A DNA stretch of 64,000 nucleotides, from the NCBI RefSeq assembly GCF_039905635.1, contig NZ_CP157000.1, positions 2,852,001-2,916,000 of the forward strand, in the 5' to 3' direction. Of this stretch, positions 22,234 through 29,626 are shown piece after piece. Source of the DNA: Microbacterium sp. ProA8 (GTDB taxonomy: Bacteria; Actinomycetota; Actinomycetes; Actinomycetales; Microbacteriaceae). The position numbers were made by a program, and so were the translations under genes. The notes below the pieces were generated by a model, which worked only from the letters and a program-made list of their open reading frames with translations, was not told the DNA's origin and did not search any database. The first letter of the stretch is position 1. Every line of letters starts with the position of its first letter.

Positions 22234-22704
22234 ATGATCAGGCTCGCGCTGGTGCGGCATGCGAAGTCGGACTGGGGCGATCCGGGTCTGGACGACCATG
22301 ACCGGCCGCTCAACGACCGCGGCATGCGCGATGCGCCGCGCATGGCGCGTCGGCTGGCCGAGTCGGGATTCCACGCCGACCTCATCCTCTCGAGCACGGC
22401 GCTGCGCGCCCGCACGACGGCCGAGGCGTTCGCGGCGGAGCTCGGCGTGGGCGTCTCGCTCGATCCCGAGCTGTACGGGGCACCGGCGCGCACGCTGCTC
22501 GCCGCGGCGGTCGCCACCCGCGCCCCGGCTGTCGTGGTGGTCGCGCACGACCCGGGGATGAGCGTCCTCGCCGCCCACCTCTCCGACGACGCCATCAGCC
22601 ACATGCCGACGTGCGCCGTCGCCACGTTCGCGTGGGAGGTCGACGACTGGGACGTCGCTTCGGCGCTCGATCCCGACGAGTGGACGTTCGAGACGCCTCG
22701 GTGA
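22234..22704 (+). CDS. SixA-like histidine phosphatase
   Basis: A 156-residue phosphoglycerate-mutase-superfamily protein with LALVRHAKSDWGDPGLDDHD (4-23). The RHAK motif carries the phospho-accepting His, and VVAHDPGMSVLA (about 107-118) carries the second catalytic His. It resembles SixA phosphohistidine phosphatases. Targets in actinobacteria are unknown. GAAAGG precedes the ATG. The gene ends at a repeated stop/start junction with the HD-domain gene. Confidence 0.86.
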   Translation: MIRLALVRHAKSDWGDPGLDDHDRPLNDRGMRDAPRMARRLAESGFHADLILSSTALRARTTAEAFAAELGVGVSLDPELYGAPARTLLAAAVATRAPAVVVVAHDPGMSVLAAHLSDDAISHMPTCAVATFAWEVDDWDVASALDPDEWTFETPR

Positions 22705-22737
22705 CCCGACGCGATGACCCGATGACCCGATGACCGC
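22702..22737. repeat. 8-bp repeat spanning the sixA stop and HD-gene start
   Basis: TGACCCGA is repeated from the stop codon of the sixA-like gene (22702) to the start of the HD-domain gene (22730), with one unit extended to 13 bp. Three ATG codons occur at 22714, 22722 and 22730, each in a different frame; only the last opens the HD protein. Confidence 0.7.
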
Positions 22738-23377
22738 CAGCGAGACACCCACCGACGAACGCTCCGACGCCGAGCGCGGCCGCATGCTGCGGACCGTCCT
22801 GCGCGAGAGCGCCGTGCCGTCCGCCGCGCTCCGCGCCGACGGGCTCATCGACGGGGTGCCCGAGCACGCAGCGCTCGCCGGCACTCCCCAGGATCCGGCG
22901 TGGCATCCCGAGGGCGATGTGCTCGTGCACTCACTGTGGGCGGCCGACCTGGCCGCGCGGCACGCCGAGCGAGAGGGGCTCTCCGCCGACCTCCGCGAGC
23001 GCCTGGTGCTGGCCGCACTGTGGCACGACATCGGCAAGCCCGACACGACGAGGCCGCGAAACGGCCGCATCACGTCGTACGGTCACGCCGAGCGCGGCGC
23101 CGAGATCGCGCTCGCGCTGGGTCGTCGCCTGGAACTCCCGTCCCCGCTCGTGCGCGCAGTGGCCGAGATCGTCGCGACGCATATGGTGCACGTCTCGGTG
23201 AGCGGTGAGCCGACGCCGAAGGCGGTGCGGCGCCTGGTGCGGCGCCTCGAGAGCGCGGGCACCTCGATCGAAGAGTGGGCTGTCGTCGTGCGCTGCGACG
23301 GCGATGCGCGCGGCGCGGCGGCGCGCCCCGACGCGTCACTCCCCTGGCTGCGCGTCGCGAACCGCCGGCTCGCCTGA
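22730..23377 (+). CDS. HD-domain phosphohydrolase
   Basis: A 215-residue HD-superfamily protein. The metal-binding signature is visible as GDVLVHSLWAADLAARHA (about 62-79), LAALWHDIGKPDT (about 92-104, with the HD pair), YGHAERGAEIA (about 114-124) and ATHMVH (about 148-153). It resembles the HD region of bacterial tRNA nucleotidyltransferases but has no nucleotidyltransferase domain. The substrate is unknown. The last 17 codons and the stop form the first unit of a 70-bp tandem repeat. Confidence 0.85.
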   Translation: MTASETPTDERSDAERGRMLRTVLRESAVPSAALRADGLIDGVPEHAALAGTPQDPAWHPEGDVLVHSLWAADLAARHAEREGLSADLRERLVLAALWHDIGKPDTTRPRNGRITSYGHAERGAEIALALGRRLELPSPLVRAVAEIVATHMVHVSVSGEPTPKAVRRLVRRLESAGTSIEEWAVVVRCDGDARGAAARPDASLPWLRVANRRLA

Positions 23378-23519
23378 CCCGGAACCCGCACCGCGCCCCG
23401 ACGCGTCACTCCCGTGGCTGCGCGTCGCGAACCGCCGACTCGCCTGAGCCGGAACCTGCCCCGCGCCCCGACGCGTCACTCCCCCGGCTGCGCGACGCCA
23501 ACCGCCGCCTCGCGTGACC
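23323..23519. repeat. 70-bp tandem repeat of the HD-gene 3' end (2.8 units)
   Basis: The units begin at 23323, 23393 and 23463. Each encodes the peptide RPDASLPWLRVANRRLA and a TGA (third copy: RPDASLPRLRDANRRLA). Only the first unit is the gene end. Because 70 is not divisible by three, the copies are not in frame with one another. The only two base changes between the peptide-coding parts of units 1 and 2 are synonymous. Confidence 0.92.
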
Positions 23520-23553
23520 GGCCGACGCAGAACCAGCGCCCCCGCCCGCTCCG

Positions 23554-25152
23554 TCAGTTCGCGCTGTGCGCGAAGGCCGCGTCCGCGACCGCTCCCGCGG
23601 CGACGAGCGCGGTCACGGCCTCGATCTCGGGCGACAGGAAGCGGTCGGGGCCGGGACCGGCGGCAACGGTGCGCACGAGGTCGCGCACGGCGCCGGTGGC
23701 GGGGCCGGGCTGCAGCGGAGCCCGCAGGTCGAGGGCGCGCGAGGCCGTCAGCACCTCGATGGCGATGACGCGCGAGAGTCCGTCGATCGCGCGGCGCAGC
23801 TTGCGCGCGGCGGCCCACCCCATCGACACGTGGTCCTCCTGCATCGCCGACGACGGGATGGAGTCGACGGATGCCGGAACCGCCAGGCGCTTCAGCTCCG
23901 AGACGATCCCCGCTGCGGCGTACTGGGCGATCATGAAGCCCGAGTCGACGCCCACCTCGTGTGCGAGGAAGGGCGGCAGCCCGTTGCTGCGAGCCGGGTC
24001 GAGGGCGCGGTCCGTGCGGCGCTCCGAGATCGAGGCGACGTCGGCCACGGCGATCGCGAGGAAGTCGAGCACGTACGCCACGGGGGCGCCGTGGAAGTTG
24101 CCGTTGGACTCGACGCGCCCATCATCGGTGATGACCGGATTGTCGACGGCGGCGGCGAGCTCGCGTGAGGCGATGAGGAGGGCGTGGTCTGCGGTGTCCC
24201 GGGCGGCACCGTGCACCTGCGGCGAGCATCGCAGCGAGTATGCGTCCTGCACCCGCGTGCAGACGGCCGGGTCGCGGTGCGATGCCACGATCGGGGAGCC
24301 GGACAGCACGGCGCGCAGGTTCGCGGCGGATACCGCCTGGCCCACCTGCGGGCGCAGTGCCTGCAGGTCGGCGGCGAAGACCGCGTCGGTTCCGAGCTGG
24401 GACTCCACCGACATGGCCGCCGCGACGTCCGCCGTGTCGAGCAGCAGCGAGATGTCGTGAAGGGCGAGCAGCAGCATCCCGAGCATGCCATCGGTGCCGT
24501 TGATGAGCGCGAGCCCTTCCTTCTCGCGCAGGACGAGTGGGGCCACGGATGCTGCGGCCAGCGCGTCGGCCGCGTCGACCTCTTCGCCGTCGGCGTTGCG
24601 GACACGCCCCTCCCCCATCGCGGCGAGCGCGACGTGCGACAGCGGGGCGAGGTCGCCCGAGCAGCCGAGCGAGCCGTATTCGCGGACGATCGGGGTGATG
24701 CCGGCGTTGAGCATGGCCGCGTAGGTCTCGACGACGAGCGGACGCACCCCGGTGTGGCCGGTGGCGAGGGTCTGCAGCCGCAGCAGCATGAGGGCGCGCA
24801 CGACCTCGCGCTCGACCTCGGGGCCGGTGCCGGCGGCGTGCGAGCGGATGAGGCTCGCCTGCAGCTGCATCCGTCGCTCGGGTGCGATGAAGGTCGTGGC
24901 GAGGGCGCCGAAGCCCGTCGAGATGCCGTAGTGCGGCTCGGGGTCGTCGGCGAGCCCCTCGACGAGCGCCCTCGCGGCGGCGACGCGGGCGAGGGCTTCG
25001 GGTGCGACCACGACGTGGGCGCCATGGCGGGCGACGGCGACGAGCTCGGCGGGGCTCAGCGGCGCCGCACCGACGGTGACCTCGCCGTCGGTGGCGGCGG
25101 CGGTGTCGCTTGCGGGAACAGGCGTGTCAGTGCTGTCGAGACTCGTGGTCAT
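23554..25152 (-). CDS. hutH: Histidine ammonia-lyase
   Basis: A 532-residue aromatic amino acid lyase that deaminates L-histidine to urocanate. The cofactor-forming stretch GSLGCSGDLAPLSH (about 157-170) supplies the Cys-Ser-Gly for the MIO group; many homologues have Ala-Ser-Gly. PHYGISTGFGALA (about 70) and the C-terminal SSAMQEDHVSMG (about 425) are family landmarks. The ATG at 25152 matches the usual start. It is divergent from an IclR regulator, the classical arrangement for hutH control. No hutU, hutI or hutG is adjacent in the window. Confidence 0.93.
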   Translation of the reverse strand: MTTSLDSTDTPVPASDTAAATDGEVTVGAAPLSPAELVAVARHGAHVVVAPEALARVAAARALVEGLADDPEPHYGISTGFGALATTFIAPERRMQLQASLIRSHAAGTGPEVEREVVRALMLLRLQTLATGHTGVRPLVVETYAAMLNAGITPIVREYGSLGCSGDLAPLSHVALAAMGEGRVRNADGEEVDAADALAAASVAPLVLREKEGLALINGTDGMLGMLLLALHDISLLLDTADVAAAMSVESQLGTDAVFAADLQALRPQVGQAVSAANLRAVLSGSPIVASHRDPAVCTRVQDAYSLRCSPQVHGAARDTADHALLIASRELAAAVDNPVITDDGRVESNGNFHGAPVAYVLDFLAIAVADVASISERRTDRALDPARSNGLPPFLAHEVGVDSGFMIAQYAAAGIVSELKRLAVPASVDSIPSSAMQEDHVSMGWAAARKLRRAIDGLSRVIAIEVLTASRALDLRAPLQPGPATGAVRDLVRTVAAGPGPDRFLSPEIEAVTALVAAGAVADAAFAHSAN

Positions 25153-25172
25153 GCTCTGATTCCACACCGCGG

Positions 25173-25190
25173 GGCTGCCGCGCGACAGCC
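25173..25190. promoter_or_regulatory. Candidate operator between hutH and iclR (site 1)
   Basis: GGCTG at 25173-25177 and CAGCC at 25186-25190 form an 18-bp near-perfect palindrome in the 52-bp divergent spacer. It could be the site of the neighbouring IclR protein. Confidence 0.45.
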
Positions 25191-25195
25191 GTCCG

Positions 25196-25214
25196 TGACA
25201 TCCTGTGTCTGTCA
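25196..25214. promoter_or_regulatory. Candidate operator between hutH and iclR (site 2)
   Basis: TGACA and TGTCA arms separated by nine bases overlap the GTG start of the IclR gene. Occupancy would repress iclR itself. Confidence 0.35.
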
Positions 25215-26119
25215 TGCCAGACAGCTTTGGTTCTCCGCGCGCGCCACAGGCCGCGCGCATCGAGCCGGTACCGCGGACCGCCGACTCCTCCGCCGTCCGG
25301 CGGACCACTGATTCGTCTCGTACACCGCGCGCCGCGGATCCCTCGCGCCCACAGGTGCCCGCCGCCGACCAGACGCTGCGGATCCTGTCGTTCCTCGCGC
25401 GGCAGCGCGGACCAGCGCCGGCGAGCGCGATCGCGGCGACGCTCGGCATCCCCCGCTCGACCGTGTACCACCTGCTCGCCACACTGCAGGAGCACCACTT
25501 CGTGGTGCACCTCCCCGAGGAGCGGCGATGGGGCCTGGGCCTCGCCGCGTTCGAGCTCGCCGGCGGCTATTCGCGGCAGGAGCCGCTCGCCCGTCTGGGG
25601 CGCCCGGTGCTCGCGGATCTCGTCGACCGCGCAGGCGAGAGCGCGCACGTCGCCGTGATGCACGGCCGCGACGTGCTGTACATCGTCGAGGAGCGCGCGC
25701 CGCGGAGGCCCGCGCTCGTGACGGACGTCGGGGTGCGCCTGCCCGCGCACCTCACGGCGACCGGGCGGGCGATGCTCGCGGCGCTGCCGCGTGAGCAGGT
25801 GCGGGCGCTGTTTCCGGATGCCGCGGCCTTCGCCGATCGCACCGGCCGTGGTCCCCGCCGGCCCGGCGAGCTGCGCGACGTGCTGCGGCAGGTGCGTGAT
25901 CGCGGTTATGCGGTCGAGGACGGCGAGGTGACGCTCGGTCTCGGGTCGGTCGGCGTCGCCGTGCTCGACCACGTCGGCTGGCCGATCGCGGCGATCGCGC
26001 TCACCTACCCCGCCGACGGCGAGCGAGACCCGGCGGTGATCGCCGCTCTCGTCGCACCCCGGGCGACGGAGCTCGGGCGGAGGATCCGCGGCGCCCGTCC
26101 GCCCGAACCGAAACTCTGA
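25205..26119 (+). CDS. IclR-family regulator, probable controller of hutH
   Basis: A 304-residue protein. A low-complexity Arg/Ser-rich start (1-50) is followed by an IclR winged helix (about 54-110: QTLRILSFLARQRG, ASAIAATLGIPRSTVYHLLA) and the effector-binding domain (about 125-295, with VYIVEE-like LYIVEERAPRRP, LPAHLTATGRAMLA and a C-terminal VAVLDHVGWPIAAIALTYP). The divergent position and the short shared spacer suggest that it regulates hutH. An ATG at 25214 is an alternative start. Confidence 0.86.
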   Translation: MSVMPDSFGSPRAPQAARIEPVPRTADSSAVRRTTDSSRTPRAADPSRPQVPAADQTLRILSFLARQRGPAPASAIAATLGIPRSTVYHLLATLQEHHFVVHLPEERRWGLGLAAFELAGGYSRQEPLARLGRPVLADLVDRAGESAHVAVMHGRDVLYIVEERAPRRPALVTDVGVRLPAHLTATGRAMLAALPREQVRALFPDAAAFADRTGRGPRRPGELRDVLRQVRDRGYAVEDGEVTLGLGSVGVAVLDHVGWPIAAIALTYPADGERDPAVIAALVAPRATELGRRIRGARPPEPKL

Positions 26120-26152
26120 AAGGCTCTTGCAGATCTGGCCGGCGAAGCGGAT

Positions 26153-26175
26153 AATCTGAAACAGCCTTTCAGATT
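26153..26175 (+). promoter_or_regulatory. Operator palindrome upstream of HTH/MFS pair
   Basis: A perfect 9-bp inverted repeat, AATCTGAAA and TTTCAGATT separated by five bases, ends eight bases before the regulator ATG. A further half-site, CTCTGAAAGG, lies at 26114-26123. The position predicts autorepression of the regulator and its MFS partner. Confidence 0.68.
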
Positions 26176-26183
26176 GGACAAAC

Positions 26184-26768
26184 ATGGCCGAGCCCGAGCT
26201 CAGACGCGCGATCACCGACCCGGCGGCCCTCGACGCGCTCGCCCACCCCGTGCGGCTCGACCTGCTGAGCTTCCTGATGTCGCACGGTGCGGCGACCGCC
26301 TCCGAGTGCGCGCGAGCAGTCGACGACAACCCGTCGAACTGCAGCTATCACCTCCGGGTGCTCGCCAAGCACGGCCTGGTCGAATCGGTCGAGTCCGATG
26401 ACGGCCGCGAGCGTCCGTGGCGCGCGACGATCACCGGTCTGAGCCTGGACCTCGACTCCGACGACCCGTCGGTCGTCGCCGGCGCGAGCGCGATGCTCGA
26501 GGCCTCCATCCAGCTCGACTATCAGCTGGCGCGCGAGCACGTGCGGCGCCGCGACCGCATCGAGGGGGCGTGGCGCGATGTCGACGCCCATGCCCAGTAC
26601 GGCCTGCGGGTCAGCCCGGACGAGCTGCGCTCGATCGTCGAGCGGATCGACGCCATCGTCCGTCCCTACATCGCCGCCACCCGCGCGGACGCTCCGGAGG
26701 ATGCCGAGATCGCCAGTCTTTCGCTGCTGGCGTTCCCGCGCCCGACATTCGGCGAGGCCGCGAAGTGA
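26184..26768 (+). CDS. ArsR-like winged-helix transcriptional regulator
   Basis: A 194-residue protein. The N-terminal HTH_20-type domain (about 14-75) includes DALAHPVRLDLLSFLMSHG, ASECARAVDDNPSNCSYHLR (recognition helix) and LAKHGLVESV. A helical C-terminal half of unknown ligand follows. It overlaps the start of the following MFS gene by four bases. This regulator-plus-MFS arrangement with an operator palindrome is typical of small efflux systems. Confidence 0.86.
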   Translation: MAEPELRRAITDPAALDALAHPVRLDLLSFLMSHGAATASECARAVDDNPSNCSYHLRVLAKHGLVESVESDDGRERPWRATITGLSLDLDSDDPSVVAGASAMLEASIQLDYQLAREHVRRRDRIEGAWRDVDAHAQYGLRVSPDELRSIVERIDAIVRPYIAATRADAPEDAEIASLSLLAFPRPTFGEAAK

Positions 26769-28045
26769 CCTCGCGCACCGCCTTCGCGATTCCCCCCTTC
26801 CGGCGGCTCTGGGCGGCCGGGCTCATCTCCGACACGGGCGACTGGCTGCTGTTCATCGCGCTTCCGCTCGTCGTGTTCCAGCTCACCGGTTCGGCGCTCG
26901 GCACCTCCATCGCGTTCCTGTTGGAGCTCGTGCCCGCGGTGGTGCTCGCGCCGCTCGCCGCGCGGCTCATCGGCAGATTCGACCGCCGCTGGATCATGGT
27001 CGCGGTGAACATCGGACAGGCCCTCGCCCTCCTCCCCCTTCTCTGGGTGAACGAGGTCGCCGACCTCCCGCTCGCGTACGCCGTGATCTTCGTGCACGCC
27101 TCGCTCAGCACGCTGTTCGAGCCGGCGAAGAACACGCTGCTTCCCGACCTGGTCGACACCGAGCGGCTGGTCTCGGCCAATGCACTGATCGGCCTGAATC
27201 AGAACCTCGGCCGGCTCATCGGCGGTCCGCTCGGCGGCGTCCTGCTCGCGGTCGGCGATCTCGGCCTCATCGTCGCGGTCGATGCCATCACGTACGTCAT
27301 CTCGGCCGTGCTCATCGCCACGCTCCCGGCAGTCGCTACGACGGCGCATGACGCCGGCGGTGCGGATGCCGACGCCCACCGCGGCGCAACCCGGGCCGAT
27401 CGCCCGGTCGGTCTGCTCGAGGCGCTGCGCATCCCGCGACTGCGCGGCGCGTTCGCGGTCATCCTCGTCTCGAGCGTCGCCCAGGGCATGTTCCTCGTGC
27501 TCTTCGTGCTGTTCGCGCTCGGTCCGCTGCGAGGGTCGGATGCCGACGTCGGCCTGCTGCGCGGCATCCAAGCTGTGGGCGCTGTCGTAGCCGGGGTCGT
27601 CCTCGGGTTCATCGCACGGGGATCGTCGCCGCGGGTGCTCACCGGCGCGAGCCTGTTCGCGTTCGGTGCACTCTCCCTGGCCACCTGGAACCTTCCGCCG
27701 GTCACCACGGCCATATGGCCGTACGTCCTGCTGTTCGCGGCCGTCGGCGCGCCGGGCGTGATCATGATCGCGGGCCTGATGAGCGTGCTGCAGGAACAGT
27801 CGGAGCCGCGGCAGCGCGGCGCCGTCTTCGCCGCGGTCGGGCTGGTCAGCGCCGTCGGGCAGGCGCTCGGCATCCTCCTGGGCGCTCTCTCCGACGGAGC
27901 GATCGGACTGCTCCCGCTGCTCGAGGTGCAGGGCTGCCTGTATCTGCTGGGCGGCGTGATCGCGCTGCTGTGGCTGCCTCGCGCGGCGGATCGCCCGACG
28001 TCGAGGGCGGAAAGCGCCACGGACACCGTGAGCCGCACCGCGTGA
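26765..28045 (+). CDS. MFS transporter (enterobactin/macrolide exporter-like)
   Basis: A 426-residue MFS protein. It starts with GTG and has FAIPPFRRLWAAGLISDTGDWLLF-like opening residues (split here: FAIPPFRRLW, AAGLISDTGDW), typical of MFS_3/EntS-like exporters, and IAFLLELVPAVVLAPLAARL with helix 2-3 loop RFDRRW. Twelve hydrophobic segments are visible, with a long loop at about 185-220. It is translationally coupled to the upstream regulator by a GTGA overlap. The substrate is unknown. Its last seven codons are part of a 71-bp tandem duplication. Confidence 0.86.
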   Translation: MTSRTAFAIPPFRRLWAAGLISDTGDWLLFIALPLVVFQLTGSALGTSIAFLLELVPAVVLAPLAARLIGRFDRRWIMVAVNIGQALALLPLLWVNEVADLPLAYAVIFVHASLSTLFEPAKNTLLPDLVDTERLVSANALIGLNQNLGRLIGGPLGGVLLAVGDLGLIVAVDAITYVISAVLIATLPAVATTAHDAGGADADAHRGATRADRPVGLLEALRIPRLRGAFAVILVSSVAQGMFLVLFVLFALGPLRGSDADVGLLRGIQAVGAVVAGVVLGFIARGSSPRVLTGASLFAFGALSLATWNLPPVTTAIWPYVLLFAAVGAPGVIMIAGLMSVLQEQSEPRQRGAVFAAVGLVSAVGQALGILLGALSDGAIGLLPLLEVQGCLYLLGGVIALLWLPRAADRPTSRAESATDTVSRTA

Positions 28046-28153
28046 CCGCGGGCCGCCCACCGCTGCTTCGCGCTCAGTCGACATTCACCATCGACACCGT
28101 GAGCCGCACCCCGCGACCGCGGGCCACCCACCGCTGCTTCGCGCTCAGTCGAC
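28022..28153. repeat. 71-bp direct duplication of a tail-to-tail gene junction
   Basis: 61-bp copies at 28022-28082 and 28093-28153 differ at only a few positions. Each copy contains the MFS gene end (DTVSRTA then TGA; the TGA is CGA in copy 2) and, on the other strand, the YbaK gene end (Val-Asp-TGA). The whole 3'-3' junction has been duplicated, so one copy serves each gene. Confidence 0.92.
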
Positions 28154-28627
28154 CTTCGCGACGGTCCCCTGCGTGAGCCGCACGAGTTCGTCGTAGGTCA
28201 TCGGGAAGACGGTGTGCGGCGTGCCGCCGGCCGCCCAGATCTCGGGATAGCCGGCGAGGTCCTCGTCGACGATGGTGCGCAGCGGCGACGGATGCCCCGT
28301 GGGGGCGACGCCGCCGATCGCCTGGCCGGTGGCCTCGCGCACTTGCTCGGGCGTCGCGCGCTGGATCTTGCCCAGGTCCAGACGCTCGGCGAGCGCTGCG
28401 GTGTCGACGCGGTGGGCACCGCTCGTCATGACGAGGAGGGGCTCGCCGTCGCAGAGGAAGACCAGGCTGTTGGCGATCGCGCCGACCTCGACCCCGAGGG
28501 CCGCAGCCGCGAGCGGTGCGGTGGACGCGGCATCCGGGAGCACGACGATGTCGCCCGAGATGCCCACGGCTCGGATCGCGTCGTGGACGAGACGGCTGCG
28601 GGCGGGAAGCGAGGCGGACGTCGTCAT
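28145..28627 (-). CDS. YbaK/EbsC-type aminoacyl-tRNA deacylase-like protein
   Basis: A 160-residue protein of the YbaK/ProX editing-domain family. LGVEVGAIANSLVFLCDGEP (about 49-68), VMTSGAHRVD (about 72-81) and GGVAPTGHPSPLRTIVDEDL (about 113-132) are family blocks; the GxxxP-type loop surrounds the substrate site. Relatives hydrolyse misacylated tRNAs such as Cys-tRNA(Pro), but the exact substrate cannot be inferred. It overlaps the upstream methyltransferase by four bases and ends inside the 71-bp duplication. Confidence 0.87.
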   Translation of the reverse strand: MTTSASLPARSRLVHDAIRAVGISGDIVVLPDAASTAPLAAAALGVEVGAIANSLVFLCDGEPLLVMTSGAHRVDTAALAERLDLGKIQRATPEQVREATGQAIGGVAPTGHPSPLRTIVDEDLAGYPEIWAAGGTPHTVFPMTYDELVRLTQGTVAKVD

Positions 28628-29433
28628 CGGACAGCCTGACGACGCGGCCCGTGGGCCAGGATCTCGCCGTGCGGCATGAGCAGCCAGCCGTCTTCGGCCG
28701 CTGCCCACTCCCGCCAGCCGTCGGAGATGCGCTGCAGCCGGCCGTCGTCGGCGCCCGCCGCGCGTGCCGAATCGGCGAACGCGGACTGCAGTACCCGGTC
28801 GGCCCACATCCCACCCCACCAGGCACGGTCGGACTCGTCCTCGAACAGCCACACCGACGCGCTGGCACGGATGCCGGTGAGCCCGGCCTCCTGCGCCCAC
28901 GCCTTCAGGCGCCGCCCGGCTGCGGGCTCGCCGGCCACGCTCCGGTGGGTCGTGAGGTACAGGGCGAGCCACTCGTCGAGCGCCGGGATGAGCGGGTACC
29001 AGATCACGCCCTCGTAGTCGACGTCGCGTGCGGCGACGAGTCCGTCTTCACCCGCGACGCGACCGAGCTCGCGCAGCATGTCGACGGGCCGGTCGACGTG
29101 CTGCAGCACCTGGTGCGCGTGCACGACGTCGAACTCGCCGTCGGCGTACGGCAGGGCGTACGCGTCGCCCACCTCGAACGACAGGCCCGGCGCGGTGTGA
29201 TCGGCCGCGGCCTGCGCGACGACGTCGGCGGAGGCATCCGTGCCCACCACGCGACCGGGTGCGACGCGCGTGGCGAGATCCGCGGTGATCGTGCCCGGTC
29301 CGCTTCCCACGTCGAGCACCGAGACGCCGGGTCGCAGGTGCGGCAGCAGGTAGGCGGCGGAGTTCTCGGCGGTGCGCCAGCGGTGCGACCGCAGGACGCT
29401 CTCGTGGTGACCGTGGGTGTAGGCGTCGGGCAT
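28624..29433 (-). CDS. Class I SAM-dependent methyltransferase (UbiE-like)
   Basis: A 269-residue protein with a Methyltransf_11-type domain: SVLDVGSGPGTITADLA (about 38-54, SAM motif I), VVGTDASADVV (62-72), VGDAYALPYADGEFDVVHAH (about 87-106) and VLQHVDRP. The C-terminal region is helical and Trp-rich. The substrate is unknown. It is the first gene of a two-gene operon with the YbaK-like deacylase and is divergent from the Leu/Val dehydrogenase gene. Confidence 0.87.
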   Translation of the reverse strand: MPDAYTHGHHESVLRSHRWRTAENSAAYLLPHLRPGVSVLDVGSGPGTITADLATRVAPGRVVGTDASADVVAQAAADHTAPGLSFEVGDAYALPYADGEFDVVHAHQVLQHVDRPVDMLRELGRVAGEDGLVAARDVDYEGVIWYPLIPALDEWLALYLTTHRSVAGEPAAGRRLKAWAQEAGLTGIRASASVWLFEDESDRAWWGGMWADRVLQSAFADSARAAGADDGRLQRISDGWREWAAAEDGWLLMPHGEILAHGPRRQAVR

Positions 29434-29471
29434 CCGTCGATGCTATCGAGGGCGCGCACTCTGATGACGCA

Positions 29472-29509
29472 TGCGCAAATCGCTGGCTCGATAGGGCGCA
29501 ATCTGCGCA
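29472..29509. promoter_or_regulatory. Candidate regulatory inverted repeat upstream of the amino-acid dehydrogenase
   Basis: Two copies of the palindromic TGCGCA (29472-29477 and 29504-29509) are spaced 32 bp apart, roughly three helical turns, in the divergent spacer. An Lrp/AsnC-type site is plausible since such dehydrogenases are often Lrp-controlled, but no consensus was matched. Confidence 0.3.
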
Positions 29510-29626
29510 CTCGCCGACGGCAGGCTTGAACAATCCGGCGATCAGGTGTGCAATGGGGGTGGATGCCGCAACGCCGCGTCGTCCGCAGCGCAACGCCCAC
29601 GAGGCCCGCCGAAGAAAGTACCCGCG

